DNA of 64,000 bases, from assembly GCA_017627015.1 (NCBI GenBank), contig JAGAHP010000017.1, forward strand, positions 1 through 64,000, given 5' to 3'. The notes beneath the pieces were generated by a model. The model did not search any database and was not told the origin of the DNA. It worked only from the letters and a program-made list of their open reading frames with translations. The position numbers and the translations under genes are program-made. How positions within the stretch are numbered: position 1 is the stretch's first letter; each line of letters begins with the position of its first letter. Of this stretch, positions 28,515 to 36,695 are shown in pieces. Source of the DNA: Bacilli bacterium. GTDB taxonomy: Bacteria > Bacillota_I > Bacilli_A > RF39 > UBA660.

Positions 28515-29936
28515 ATGAAATTAAGTAAAATATTAAATAATACTGGAATTAATATTGATCATGATATAGAAATATCTGGTATTAGTATTGATTCTAAAAC
28601 TGTTAAAAAAAATGAACTTTTTGTAGCGATAAAAGGTTATATAAGAGATGGTCACGATTATGTTAAAGAAGCTTTTAATAAAGGAGCGTCTGTTGTTATA
28701 GTAGATGATAATAGATATGATGAATTTAAAGATCTAGGTTATGTACTTAAAACAAGTAATACAAGAGATATTTGTTCTATAATCGCATGTAATTATTATG
28801 ATAATCCATCTAAAGATTTTACTTTAATAGGAATAACTGGTACTAAAGGAAAAACATCTACTGCTTATATGATTAAAAATATATTAATGAATTCGGGTAA
28901 AAGAGTAGGTATGATTAGTACAGTAGCGTCTTACATAAATGATACTAAAATATCAGATAATGATAGAACTACACCAGAACCATTTACTTTACAAAAAACG
29001 TTTGAATTAATGAGAAAAGAAAAATGTGAATACGTAGTTATGGAAGTTTCTTCACAAAGTTTAAAATTAGGTAGGGTAGATCATTCTTATTTTGATATAG
29101 GTTTATTTTTAAATTTATCTGATGAACATGTATCTAAAAATGAACATGAATCTAAAGAAGATTATTTTTTATGTAAAGCTAGATTATTTGATATGGTAAA
29201 AATTGGTTTTGTTAATATAGATGATGATTATGGCAAATGTTTAATTGAAGAAAAGACATGTGATTTTGTAACTGTTTCAATGTCAGAGATAACAGATTTA
29301 TCTATTAGTAATAGATATACATCTTTTAAAACAAATATAAATAATGAAGAATGGGATGTATATGTACCTATATTAGGTAAATTTAACGTGTTTAATGCTT
29401 TGTTTTCTATAAAAGTATGTAATTACCTTGGTATAGATAAAAACTCTATAATTAAGGGCTTAAAAGAGTCAATTATTCCTGGTAGATCAGAACTAGTAGA
29501 TAATAAATTAGGTCTAACTATAATGATTGATTACGCACATAATACTAAATCACTAGAAAGTATATTAATAGGTTTAAAAAGTATATCAAAAGGAAAATTA
29601 ATAACAGTATTTGGATGTGCAGGAAATAGGGATAATTCTAAAAGAAAAGAAATGGGTAGATTGTCTGGAATATTATCTGATTACACTATAATAACAAGTG
29701 ATAATCCAGGGACTGAAGATCCAAATAATATATGCCAAGAAATAGAGGCAGGAATAAAAGAAATAACTAATAACTATGAAATAGTTATAGATAGAGAAAA
29801 CGCAATTAAAAAGGCCGTTAAAATAGCTAATAAAGACGATATTATATTACTTGCAGGTAAAGGTCATGAAGACTATCAAATAATTGGAGAAGAAAAAGTA
29901 CCTTTCTCAGAAAAAGATATTATTAAGGAGTTATAA
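28515..29936 (+). CDS. murE: UDP-MurNAc-tripeptide synthetase MurE
   Basis: A 473-residue Mur ligase that adds the third amino acid of the peptidoglycan stem. The N-terminal UDP-binding domain has SGISIDSKTVKKNELFVAIKG. The ATP loop is GITGTKGKTSTAYM (~112-120). TTPEPFTLQ and MEVSSQSLKLGRVD mark the central domain. The motif that reads DNPR in diaminopimelate-adding enzymes is DNPGTEDP here (~400), so L-Lys or another residue may be the substrate. SD site gaggtaataat precedes the ATG. Confidence 0.95.
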   Translation: MKLSKILNNTGINIDHDIEISGISIDSKTVKKNELFVAIKGYIRDGHDYVKEAFNKGASVVIVDDNRYDEFKDLGYVLKTSNTRDICSIIACNYYDNPSKDFTLIGITGTKGKTSTAYMIKNILMNSGKRVGMISTVASYINDTKISDNDRTTPEPFTLQKTFELMRKEKCEYVVMEVSSQSLKLGRVDHSYFDIGLFLNLSDEHVSKNEHESKEDYFLCKARLFDMVKIGFVNIDDDYGKCLIEEKTCDFVTVSMSEITDLSISNRYTSFKTNINNEEWDVYVPILGKFNVFNALFSIKVCNYLGIDKNSIIKGLKESIIPGRSELVDNKLGLTIMIDYAHNTKSLESILIGLKSISKGKLITVFGCAGNRDNSKRKEMGRLSGILSDYTIITSDNPGTEDPNNICQEIEAGIKEITNNYEIVIDRENAIKKAVKIANKDDIILLAGKGHEDYQIIGEEKVPFSEKDIIKEL

Positions 29937-30079
29937 TAAAAAAAGAACTAGATTATTTAATAATTAATTATTCCGATAAAGATAAAGGTTATATTGATTA
30001 TATTTTAAGATTAATAGATGATAATGATTTTTTATTGTCTGAATCAAAAAGACTATATGAAGAAGCACTAAATAAATAG
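29936..30079 (+). CDS. 47-codon open frame with a non-canonical ATA start, tentative
   Basis: An uninterrupted frame begins at an ATA overlapping the murE stop, with aaggag at 29925-29930 five bases upstream, and ends at TAG 30079 just inside a terminator hairpin. The peptide is hydrophilic and acidic (KKELDYLIINYSDKDKG...SESKRLYEEALNK) with codon use like its neighbours. No ATG, GTG or TTG lies near the SD. It could use ATA, or be a decayed gene that lost its start. No family recognised. Confidence 0.45.
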   Translation: MKKELDYLIINYSDKDKGYIDYILRLIDDNDFLLSESKRLYEEALNK

Positions 30080-30087
30080 TGCTTTTT
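30064..30087 (+). terminator. Intrinsic terminator after the murE unit
   Basis: Stem agcacta / tagtgct, six-base loop, T run. Confidence 0.82.
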
Positions 30088-30141
30088 ATTTACTAAAAAT
30101 ACTATTTATTGTATAATACAAGCAAGAAAAAAGGTGATTAA

Positions 30142-31248
30142 ATGAAAAAGGTTATTGTTGGTATTAGCGGTGGAGTAGACTCAATAGTTTCTGCTTATTT
30201 ACTTAAAGAACAAGGGTATGAAGTAGAAGGTTTATTTATGAGAAATTGGGATTCTAATGTTAATAATGATATAAATGGTAATCCTACTTTAAATAATAAT
30301 ATTTGTACTCAAGAACAAGATTATAATGATGCTTTAGAAGTATGTAATAAATTAGGTATAAAACTTCATAGAGTAGATTTTATAAAAGAATACTGGGATT
30401 ATGTATTTACATACTTTTTAGATGAGTTAAAAAAAGGAAGAACTCCTAACCCTGATATCATGTGTAATAAATATATTAAGTTTGATATGTTTAAAAAAGA
30501 AGCTGATAAATTAGGTGCAGATTTTATTGCAACTGGTCATTATGCTAAAATGAAAGATGGTAAATTATATAAAGCCAAAGATGAGAATAAGGATCAAACA
30601 TACTTTTTATCACAAGTTTCTAAAGAACAATTAAGTAATGTTATATTTCCTTTAGGTGATATTGATAGTAAAGATGAAGTAAGAAAAATTGCTAAAGATT
30701 TAGGTTTAATAGTAGCGAATAAAAAAGATTCAACTGGCATATGCTTTATTGGAGAACGTAATTTTAAAGATTTTTTAACTAATTATTTACCTAATACCCC
30801 AGGTAAAATAGTAGATATAGATACCAATAAAGAACTAGGTGATCATATAGGTCTAATGTATTATACTATTGGTCAAAGAAGAGGACTAGATATTGGAGGA
30901 AATGCAGACAGATTATATGTAGTTGGTAAAGATCTAGATAAAAATATCTTATATGTTTCTCTAGGAGATGATACTAAATATCTACAAACAACATCTGCAG
31001 TTATAGAAGATATGAATTTTATATCAGATGAAAGACCAAAGAACGCTACAGCAAAGTTTAGATATAGACAAAAAGAAATACCAGTTGAAATAGAATATTT
31101 AGATGATGGAAATATTATTGTTCATTATTACAATGTTAAATCTGTAACTCCTGGTCAAGCATGTGTACTTTATTTAAATGATGAATGCCTAGGTGGAGGA
31201 ATAATTAAAGAAGTTAGGAAAAATGATAAAAAACTTTGGTATTTATAG
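30142..31248 (+). CDS. mnmA: tRNA-specific 2-thiouridylase MnmA
   Basis: A 368-residue enzyme forming 2-thiouridine at U34 of tRNA-Lys, -Glu and -Gln. The N-terminal PP-loop GISGGVDSI (~8-16) binds ATP. The catalytic Cys pair is in NPDIMCNKYIKF (~103) and DSTGICFIGERNF (~200). The C-terminal beta-barrels follow. SD site aaggtgatt precedes the ATG. The stop lies 8 bases before the next gene's start. Confidence 0.96.
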   Translation: MKKVIVGISGGVDSIVSAYLLKEQGYEVEGLFMRNWDSNVNNDINGNPTLNNNICTQEQDYNDALEVCNKLGIKLHRVDFIKEYWDYVFTYFLDELKKGRTPNPDIMCNKYIKFDMFKKEADKLGADFIATGHYAKMKDGKLYKAKDENKDQTYFLSQVSKEQLSNVIFPLGDIDSKDEVRKIAKDLGLIVANKKDSTGICFIGERNFKDFLTNYLPNTPGKIVDIDTNKELGDHIGLMYYTIGQRRGLDIGGNADRLYVVGKDLDKNILYVSLGDDTKYLQTTSAVIEDMNFISDERPKNATAKFRYRQKEIPVEIEYLDDGNIIVHYYNVKSVTPGQACVLYLNDECLGGGIIKEVRKNDKKLWYL

Positions 31249-31256
31249 GAGATTAT

Positions 31257-31769
31257 ATGTATAGAGAAACCATTAACAATATTGTAAAAGAAGATAATTA
31301 TAATATTATTAAATATTTAATAACTCTATCGAGCACATTAATAACTAATTATGATGTTGATCCAGCTAAATTATGTAAAAAATTTAATTTTAATCTTGAA
31401 TATAAGGATTTAGATCACATCAATACTAAATCAATACTTAGAAAAGATGAAAATGATAATTTTTGTATAGAAGTAAATAATAAACTCAATTACAAAGATA
31501 GTAATTTACAAATAATAAAAGAGTTACTAGTATATTTTGTTATTGAATATTATAAAGAAAAACAAAAAATTGATTTTGATTTGTTTGAAAGTCAATTTTG
31601 GTTTCATTTTTCTAAAAATGAGCAAGAATTAGATATTGATAATATAATTGATTATTTTTCTAGAACTATTTTACAAGAGACAACAGAAATGGAAAAAGAT
31701 AAAAAAGATAATGTAAAAAAAATAAATAGATTATATAATAAACTAATAAGGTTGGTGAAATATAATTGA
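31257..31769 (+). CDS. Conserved-context protein of unknown function between mnmA and yvcK
   Basis: About 170 residues starting at the ATG at 31257, with aggag five bases upstream; an upstream TTG at 31236 lies inside mnmA. The protein is soluble, charged and mostly helical, with motifs ITNYDVDPAKLCKKF and LLVYFVIEYYKEKQKIDFD. Nothing catalytic is evident and no family was recognised. Its layout is faintly like ImmA/IrrE-type proteins, but the HExxH zinc motif is missing. It overlaps yvcK by 4 bases. Confidence 0.75.
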   Translation: MYRETINNIVKEDNYNIIKYLITLSSTLITNYDVDPAKLCKKFNFNLEYKDLDHINTKSILRKDENDNFCIEVNNKLNYKDSNLQIIKELLVYFVIEYYKEKQKIDFDLFESQFWFHFSKNEQELDIDNIIDYFSRTILQETTEMEKDKKDNVKKINRLYNKLIRLVKYN

Positions 31770-32704
31770 AAAAAGTAACTATATTTGGTGGTGGGACAGG
31801 AATGTCTACACTACTTAGAGGTTTAAAAGAATTTCCAATCGATTTAAGAGCAGTAGTATCAGTATGTGATGATGGTAGAAGTACTGGTAAACTTAGAAAA
31901 GAATTTAATATACCAGCAATGGGTGATATTAGAAAAGTAATGATTAGTTTAGCAAAGACTGAACCATTAATGGAAAAAATATTAGAATATCGTTTTAATA
32001 CTTGTTCTGATTTAAATGAACATACAGTAGGGAACTTATTATTAACCGCAGGATCACAGGTTACAGGTAATTTATCTGAAGGTATAACTGCTATTTCTAA
32101 GGTTTTAAATTTAAAAGGAAAAGTAATACCGTTTTCTGAAGATAATGTTACCTTAGTCGCAACTATGGAAGATGGAACAACCGTAGTAGGGGAAAGTGAA
32201 ATAACTGAAAGCCCTTTAAAAATTAAAAAGGTATATTATAAAGAAAAACCTGCAGTATGTGATGATGTACTAGAATCAATTAAAGAATCAGATTTGATAA
32301 TATTTAGTATGGGATCTTTATATACAAGCATTATTCCTAATTTATTAAGTAAAGAAATAATAAAAGAAATAGATAAATCTAGCGCTAAAATTATGTATGT
32401 TTGTAATATGATGAGTCAACCTGGTGAAACAGATGAATTTAAAGTAAGTGATCATATCAAAGTAATTAATTCTTATTTAGGTAAAAGAAAAATTGATGTA
32501 GTAATTGCTAATTCAGGTAAAATTGATTCTAAAATAGCAGAGAAATATGCTACTGAAGAACAAAAAGATCCTATTCTTATTGATAAAGATAATATTAAAT
32601 GCAAATTAAAAACTGGAAATTATGTTTCAATAGAGGATAATGTTATTAGACATAATGTAATAAAAGTAGCAGTAGATATATTCTCATATTTATTAAATAT
32701 ATAA
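31766..32704 (+). CDS. yvcK: YvcK/GlmR family gluconeogenesis and cell-wall precursor factor
   Basis: A 312-residue CofD-like protein opening VTIFGGGTGMSTLLRGLKEF, with VVSVCDDGRSTGKLRKEF (~30-50), GDIRKVMISLA and ANSGKID near the C-terminus. In Bacillus and Listeria YvcK/GlmR binds UDP-sugars and directs carbon to UDP-GlcNAc, and it is needed for cell-wall synthesis on gluconeogenic carbon. The start is TTG overlapping the previous stop. The usual partners rapZ and whiA are not adjacent here. Confidence 0.94.
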   Translation: MKKVTIFGGGTGMSTLLRGLKEFPIDLRAVVSVCDDGRSTGKLRKEFNIPAMGDIRKVMISLAKTEPLMEKILEYRFNTCSDLNEHTVGNLLLTAGSQVTGNLSEGITAISKVLNLKGKVIPFSEDNVTLVATMEDGTTVVGESEITESPLKIKKVYYKEKPAVCDDVLESIKESDLIIFSMGSLYTSIIPNLLSKEIIKEIDKSSAKIMYVCNMMSQPGETDEFKVSDHIKVINSYLGKRKIDVVIANSGKIDSKIAEKYATEEQKDPILIDKDNIKCKLKTGNYVSIEDNVIRHNVIKVAVDIFSYLLNI

Positions 32705-32729
32705 ACTATAGATTTTCTATAGTTTTTTC
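32704..32729 (+). terminator. Intrinsic terminator of yvcK
   Basis: Stem aactata / tatagtt with a short loop and a T run. Confidence 0.8.
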
Positions 32730-32740
32730 TTTACTTTTAC

Positions 32741-32769
32741 TTGACATATTACTTAACGTAGTATAAAAT
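32741..32769 (+). promoter_or_regulatory. SigA-type promoter of the HTH regulator
   Basis: TTGACA (32741-32746), 17 bases, TAAAAT (32764-32769). Confidence 0.75.
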
Positions 32770-32780
32770 TAATTTATACT
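32760..32780 (+). promoter_or_regulatory. Palindromic operator overlapping the -10 of the HTH gene
   Basis: Perfect 8-base arms agtataaa (32760-32767) and tttatact (32773-32780) with a 5-base spacer. It covers the -10 element and ends right at the SD, a position suited to autorepression by the encoded HTH protein. Confidence 0.65.
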
Positions 32781-32794
32781 AGGAGGGATATGGT

Positions 32795-33559
32795 ATGATG
32801 GAAAGGCTAAATGAAATACTTAGTGAATCAGGTGTATCTAAAGTAAAATTAGCTAAGTATTTAGGTGTAAGCAGACAAATGGTATATAATTACTTAGAAA
32901 TGGATTCTGTAAATGAATGGCCATTAGAAAAGAAAATGAAATTATTTACCTTATTTAATATTAAATCTGCTGATGAAATAGAAGAGGTAGAAGTTAATAA
33001 TGATTTTATAAAACATATAAATAATTTAATAAATGATGAGTCCTCTACTCTAATAGAGAAGGGGGGACTATATTTTGATGGTATAGGCGCAGGAGATCAA
33101 AAAGTATTAAATGATATAATATATTTATTAAAAGATAAATTATCTAATGATGATAAAGAATCAAGTGATATATGCAAATATTTATATTATTTTGTAGAAA
33201 CTCTAGAAACTAATCCTGAAACTAAATTTATATTAGCATATATAGCTAAATCTACAGGTTTCATTAAAGCAGATGAATATGCATTCGACGCTGATAAACA
33301 GTTCGCATTTGAATCAATTTTTTACTCTGCTATGTTAATGTATATTAATGGTAGTGCATCAAGAGAAAAATTAATTGAAGTTCATAAGAAATTTGAGCAA
33401 TCAATTGAGATAAAACACGAAGAAAAATTATCAAGAACTCAAGAATTATATACAACACAATCTCAAGCATTAAAAGAATTAGGATACACAGAATTAACTA
33501 AAGAAAACGCTGCTGAAGTACTAGAAAAAATGGCTGAAATTGAATCTAGAAAGATATAA
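32795..33559 (+). CDS. XRE-like helix-turn-helix regulator with unknown C-terminal domain
   Basis: A 254-residue protein. The N-terminal ~70 residues are an HTH domain (SGVSKVKLAKYLGVSRQMVYNYLEM). The remainder is helical and acidic with no recognised fold, and may be a sensor or oligomerisation domain. A strong AGGAGG site precedes the ATG. The gene has its own promoter and a perfect inverted repeat over the -10, which suggests autoregulation. It is the last plus-strand gene before the dif-like site. Confidence 0.8.
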   Translation: MMERLNEILSESGVSKVKLAKYLGVSRQMVYNYLEMDSVNEWPLEKKMKLFTLFNIKSADEIEEVEVNNDFIKHINNLINDESSTLIEKGGLYFDGIGAGDQKVLNDIIYLLKDKLSNDDKESSDICKYLYYFVETLETNPETKFILAYIAKSTGFIKADEYAFDADKQFAFESIFYSAMLMYINGSASREKLIEVHKKFEQSIEIKHEEKLSRTQELYTTQSQALKELGYTELTKENAAEVLEKMAEIESRKI

Positions 33560-33564
33560 ATATA

Positions 33565-33592
33565 ATTTCATATAATAATTATTATGTAAACT
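33565..33592 (+). other. dif: dif-like XerC/XerD recombination site, probable replication terminus
   Basis: The 28 bases divide as XerC arm ATTTCATATAA (33565-33575), centre TAATTA (33576-33581) and XerD arm TTATGTAAACT (33582-33592). Against the B. subtilis dif site from memory, the XerD arm matches 11/11 and the XerC arm 8/11. It lies in the 73-base gap where the plus-strand gene run ends and the minus-strand run begins, as expected at a terminus. A tyrosine recombinase gene (xerD) is at 53.7-54.6 kb. Confidence 0.85.
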
Positions 33593-33615
33593 AATAAATA
33601 TTTCTAGCAATTATA

Positions 33616-33645
33616 AAAAGAAGAGTTATATACTACTCTTCTTTT
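33616..33645. terminator. Bidirectional terminator at the convergence point
   Basis: Perfect inverted repeat aaaagaagagt / actcttctttt with an eight-base centre and A/T runs on both sides. Confidence 0.85.
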
Positions 33646-33851
33646 ATATTTTTCATTTTATTACTATTAATTAACACCTTAATAAGTCCAATTATAATAA
33701 ATGTTTGCCCAAGAATTCCTGAAATCATAATATCTGATATTGTTTTCTCATTTGATTTAGTAATTAATAATATAATAAATATTAAAAATAATATTATACC
33801 TACAAATAGTATAATAAAACCATCTCTTATATTCTTTTTATATTCTTTCAT
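33633..33851 (-). CDS. Small two-helix membrane protein
   Basis: A 72-residue protein from the ATG at 33851, which follows tgggagtaaat; longer starts are less well supported. Two membrane helices (~13-33 and ~43-65) separated by a short polar loop, with charged ends. No family recognised. It is probably transcribed with the upstream 174-aa gene, whose stop it nearly touches. Confidence 0.65.
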   Translation of the reverse strand: MKEYKKNIRDGFIILFVGIILFLIFIILLITKSNEKTISDIMISGILGQTFIIIGLIKVLINSNKMKNIKEE

Positions 33852-33874
33852 ATTTACTCCCATAAAAAGTAGCA

Positions 33875-34399
33875 TTAGGCTACTTTCTTTTTATCTTTAT
33901 CTTTTTTATTATTATTCTTCTCAGGTTTTAATATTAATTTCTTAATATAATCATGATCAATAATTTTTTTCTTTTCATCCGGTATTAAATCAGATTTAAA
34001 TTTCTTTATATCACCAATACTACATACATATTCTGATACATCATCATATTTTTCTATAACTGCAATTCTTCTTTCTTTACCATCTGGTAATTTTTCTATA
34101 GTTTTAAATTTTCTAGCGTTCTTAAAATTAACTAGTAAGAATCTAAATCTATTATCTTCACAAGGGTATATATGTTTAATAATATGTACATTATCTCTTG
34201 AATATTTATTCGATGATATTGTATATACCTTTCCATAATAATTAGAACCACAAATATAAATACGGTTTTTTCTTATATGATATTCGCCGTCATTATTGGT
34301 ATAAATATCTGCACTTTTATCAAATAATGCATCATTTTCTTTAGGCTGATGATTATTTTTCTTTTTCTTAGATGTTTTAAAATCAATTAATTTACCCAT
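33875..34399 (-). CDS. Soluble basic protein of unknown function
   Basis: A 174-residue protein with very Lys-rich ends (residues 9-20 and the last 15) and a central beta-rich part (~40-140) with YHIRKNRIYICGSNYYGKVYTI. Not recognised. A promoter reads into it (34439-34467), and the site gaggggagaggagc precedes the ATG. The small membrane protein downstream is likely in the same unit. Confidence 0.72.
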   Translation of the reverse strand: MGKLIDFKTSKKKKNNHQPKENDALFDKSADIYTNNDGEYHIRKNRIYICGSNYYGKVYTISSNKYSRDNVHIIKHIYPCEDNRFRFLLVNFKNARKFKTIEKLPDGKERRIAVIEKYDDVSEYVCSIGDIKKFKSDLIPDEKKKIIDHDYIKKLILKPEKNNNKKDKDKKKVA

Positions 34400-34438
34400 T
34401 TATTTATGCTCCTCTCCCCTCTTTTATGAAGGACTTAT

Positions 34439-34467
34439 ATTATATAATATATCTCTTTAAAAGTCAA
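34439..34467 (-). promoter_or_regulatory. SigA-type promoter of the 174-aa gene
   Basis: On the minus strand, TTGACT (34467-34462), 17 bases, TATAAT (34444-34439). It starts immediately after the cpsB stop. Confidence 0.78.
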
Positions 34468-35232
34468 TTATTTCAATATGTCAGTTAATTTTCTATTATT
34501 CTTATATTTTATAGAATTATCATTCTTTCCAATGATTTCACGAGCGTTTTTATTAAACACTATATCTAATTCTTCTTCTGTTAGATACTTCTTAAATAAT
34601 TTTGTTGCCCTATCTATATAAGTATAATCTTCTTTATCACTATGTATATCTGTTCCAACAAATGATAATAGTTTATTCTTTAATATATATTTCATTGTTT
34701 TTTTAGCTTTAGTTCCATAGTATCCTAAAATGCTATCAATATTACATTGAAGTAATACACCCATATCTACCATTTCATGAATTTTCTTATGATCGTTTTG
34801 AAATGATGTATATCTTTCAGGATGAGCTAAAACTATTTTAAAGCCTAGTTTTTGTAGGTCATAAAATATATCTTTATAATCTGGATATATACCGCTCATA
34901 GGTAATTCTATAAGTATATATTCTGTATTATTTAAAGAACAAATCTTGTTCTCTTTTACTAATTTATATATTTCATCAAATATATAAACTTCATTACCTA
35001 AATATAAGTTTATATTAATATTATTATTACTAATTTCTCTTTGTAATTCTTTTAATTTAACTATGTTATCTAATTTTTTACTAACATAATTTGTACCAGT
35101 TATATAATGAGGCGTTAATATAATGTCTGTTACCCCACTATTTGATAATGATTCTAATATATTTAGTGATGTTTCTATATTATCAGATCCATCATCTACT
35201 CCATATATTAGATGTGAATGAATATCAACCAT
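34468..35232 (-). CDS. cpsB: CpsB/YwqE-type PHP tyrosine-protein phosphatase
   Basis: A 254-residue PHP-domain metallophosphatase. The metal ligands are visible as MVDIHSHLIYGVDDG (residues 1-15), TPHYITG (~40), LAHPERY (~135) and GTDIHS (~195). In Bacillota it removes phosphate from the BY-kinase that controls capsule chain length. Here it directly follows the fused Wzz/BY-kinase gene, with start and stop codons touching. The pair forms the classical capsule phosphorelay. Confidence 0.93.
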   Translation of the reverse strand: MVDIHSHLIYGVDDGSDNIETSLNILESLSNSGVTDIILTPHYITGTNYVSKKLDNIVKLKELQREISNNNININLYLGNEVYIFDEIYKLVKENKICSLNNTEYILIELPMSGIYPDYKDIFYDLQKLGFKIVLAHPERYTSFQNDHKKIHEMVDMGVLLQCNIDSILGYYGTKAKKTMKYILKNKLLSFVGTDIHSDKEDYTYIDRATKLFKKYLTEEELDIVFNKNAREIIGKNDNSIKYKNNRKLTDILK

Positions 35233-36620
35233 TATTTTCTATCTCCATAGTAATAATAATATTTACCATATACACCACTAGAAGAATCTATATTATTAAC
35301 AATAAATCCTGCGATAGGTGCATTTGCCTTTTCTAAGGCATTTTTAGTGTTCATAAATTCACTTTTTGGGGTTTTCTTATTACTTGATACTAATAACACT
35401 TTATCAACCATAGAAGACATTATAATTGCGTCTGGTAAACCAGAGCAAGGACATCCATCAAAAATAATTTTATCATAATGTCTTTTTAATTCTTTAATAA
35501 GTTCTCTGTTTTTAGTAGAATTTAATAATTCTGAAGGATTTGGAGGAATAGTTCCTCTTGTTATAACACTGACATTAGGTATATTTGTTTTTTTAACATA
35601 GTATCTAAAGTTTTCTACTTTATCTAACAATAAATTAGAGTATCCTTTAGTATTAGGTAATTTAAATATTTTATGTAATCTACCCTTTCTCATATCAGCA
35701 TCTATTATTAGAACTCTTTTATTATTTTGAGCAAAACTTATTGCTAAATTACTACTTATAAAACTTTTACCTTCACCTGGTATAGAACTAGTTATAAGCA
35801 TAGTTCTTATTATTTTTTCAACTGATGAAAATTCAAGATTAGTTCTAAGTGTCTTAATACTTTCACTAACTACTGATTTAGGATATTTAGAAAGAATTAA
35901 TTCAGTATCAATGTATTTTTTCTTTTTACCTTTTCTTTTTTTATTTAAGTCTTTAATTCTACTCTTAAATACTTTCGCAAGTATTGGTAAATTTAATTCT
36001 TCTTCAATACCATCATGATATTTAATAGTATCATCAAAATAGTAAATAATAAATATTATTCCAATAGATAAAAATATACCACCAGCAACACCAATAACTA
36101 AGTCTCTATAAAGTGTATTATTAGAAACTATATTACTTATTTCTGGTTTATCTACTACACTAACATTATTCATTTCATAAATATTTTGTATTTCTTTTAT
36201 AAATACTTTTGAAATAGAATTAGTAATGTCATATGCTTTAATGGCATCTTTATCTTCAACACTTATTTTAATTATTTCTGTATCATTTACTGAAGAAACT
36301 TTAATTTCTTTAGCGATATCATTAACACTTGTTTTAAGACCTAGTTCTTTTTTAACTTGTTTTAAAACTTTTTTACTTTTTACTATTTCTGTATACGTAT
36401 TAATTAAATTTTTATTAAGTAAAACATCGTTTTGAGTTAAAGTATTTGTATTGTTATCTGCTTTTACTAACGCAATAGTAGTATATGTACTATATTTTGG
36501 TACTTTAATAGCAATATCGTACGCTAAAACAATAGTTATACATAATAAAATTGATATAAAAACAAAATATAATTTTTCCTTTAAGTATGCTAGGAAATCT
36601 TTAATATTAATCTCTTCCAT
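35232..36620 (-). CDS. Fused Wzz chain-length regulator and BY-tyrosine kinase
   Basis: About 462 residues from the ATG at 36620 (aagggg upstream). The N-terminal Wzz/CpsC part has helices at ~20-40 and ~170-195 flanking an outer domain. The C-terminal CpsD-like kinase carries Walker A SSIPGEGKSF (~280), Walker A' LIIDADMRKGR (~305), Walker B KIIFDGCP and a C-terminal tyrosine cluster YGKYYYYYGDRK. It controls polysaccharide length and export. Most Bacillota encode the two halves as separate CpsC and CpsD proteins; the fusion is the form common in Gram-negative bacteria. Confidence 0.92.
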   Translation of the reverse strand: MEEINIKDFLAYLKEKLYFVFISILLCITIVLAYDIAIKVPKYSTYTTIALVKADNNTNTLTQNDVLLNKNLINTYTEIVKSKKVLKQVKKELGLKTSVNDIAKEIKVSSVNDTEIIKISVEDKDAIKAYDITNSISKVFIKEIQNIYEMNNVSVVDKPEISNIVSNNTLYRDLVIGVAGGIFLSIGIIFIIYYFDDTIKYHDGIEEELNLPILAKVFKSRIKDLNKKRKGKKKKYIDTELILSKYPKSVVSESIKTLRTNLEFSSVEKIIRTMLITSSIPGEGKSFISSNLAISFAQNNKRVLIIDADMRKGRLHKIFKLPNTKGYSNLLLDKVENFRYYVKKTNIPNVSVITRGTIPPNPSELLNSTKNRELIKELKRHYDKIIFDGCPCSGLPDAIIMSSMVDKVLLVSSNKKTPKSEFMNTKNALEKANAPIAGFIVNNIDSSSGVYGKYYYYYGDRK

Positions 36621-36662
36621 AACCATTCCCCTTCAAATACGAATTATATTATACATAAATAA

Positions 36663-36690
36663 TAAAAAAAAGCAAATTATTTTTGCATTT
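36663..36690 (-). terminator. Intrinsic terminator of the LCP gene
   Basis: On the minus strand a hairpin gcaaa / tttgc with a five-base loop, then a run of nine T residues. Confidence 0.7.
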
Positions 36691-36695
36691 TTTTA

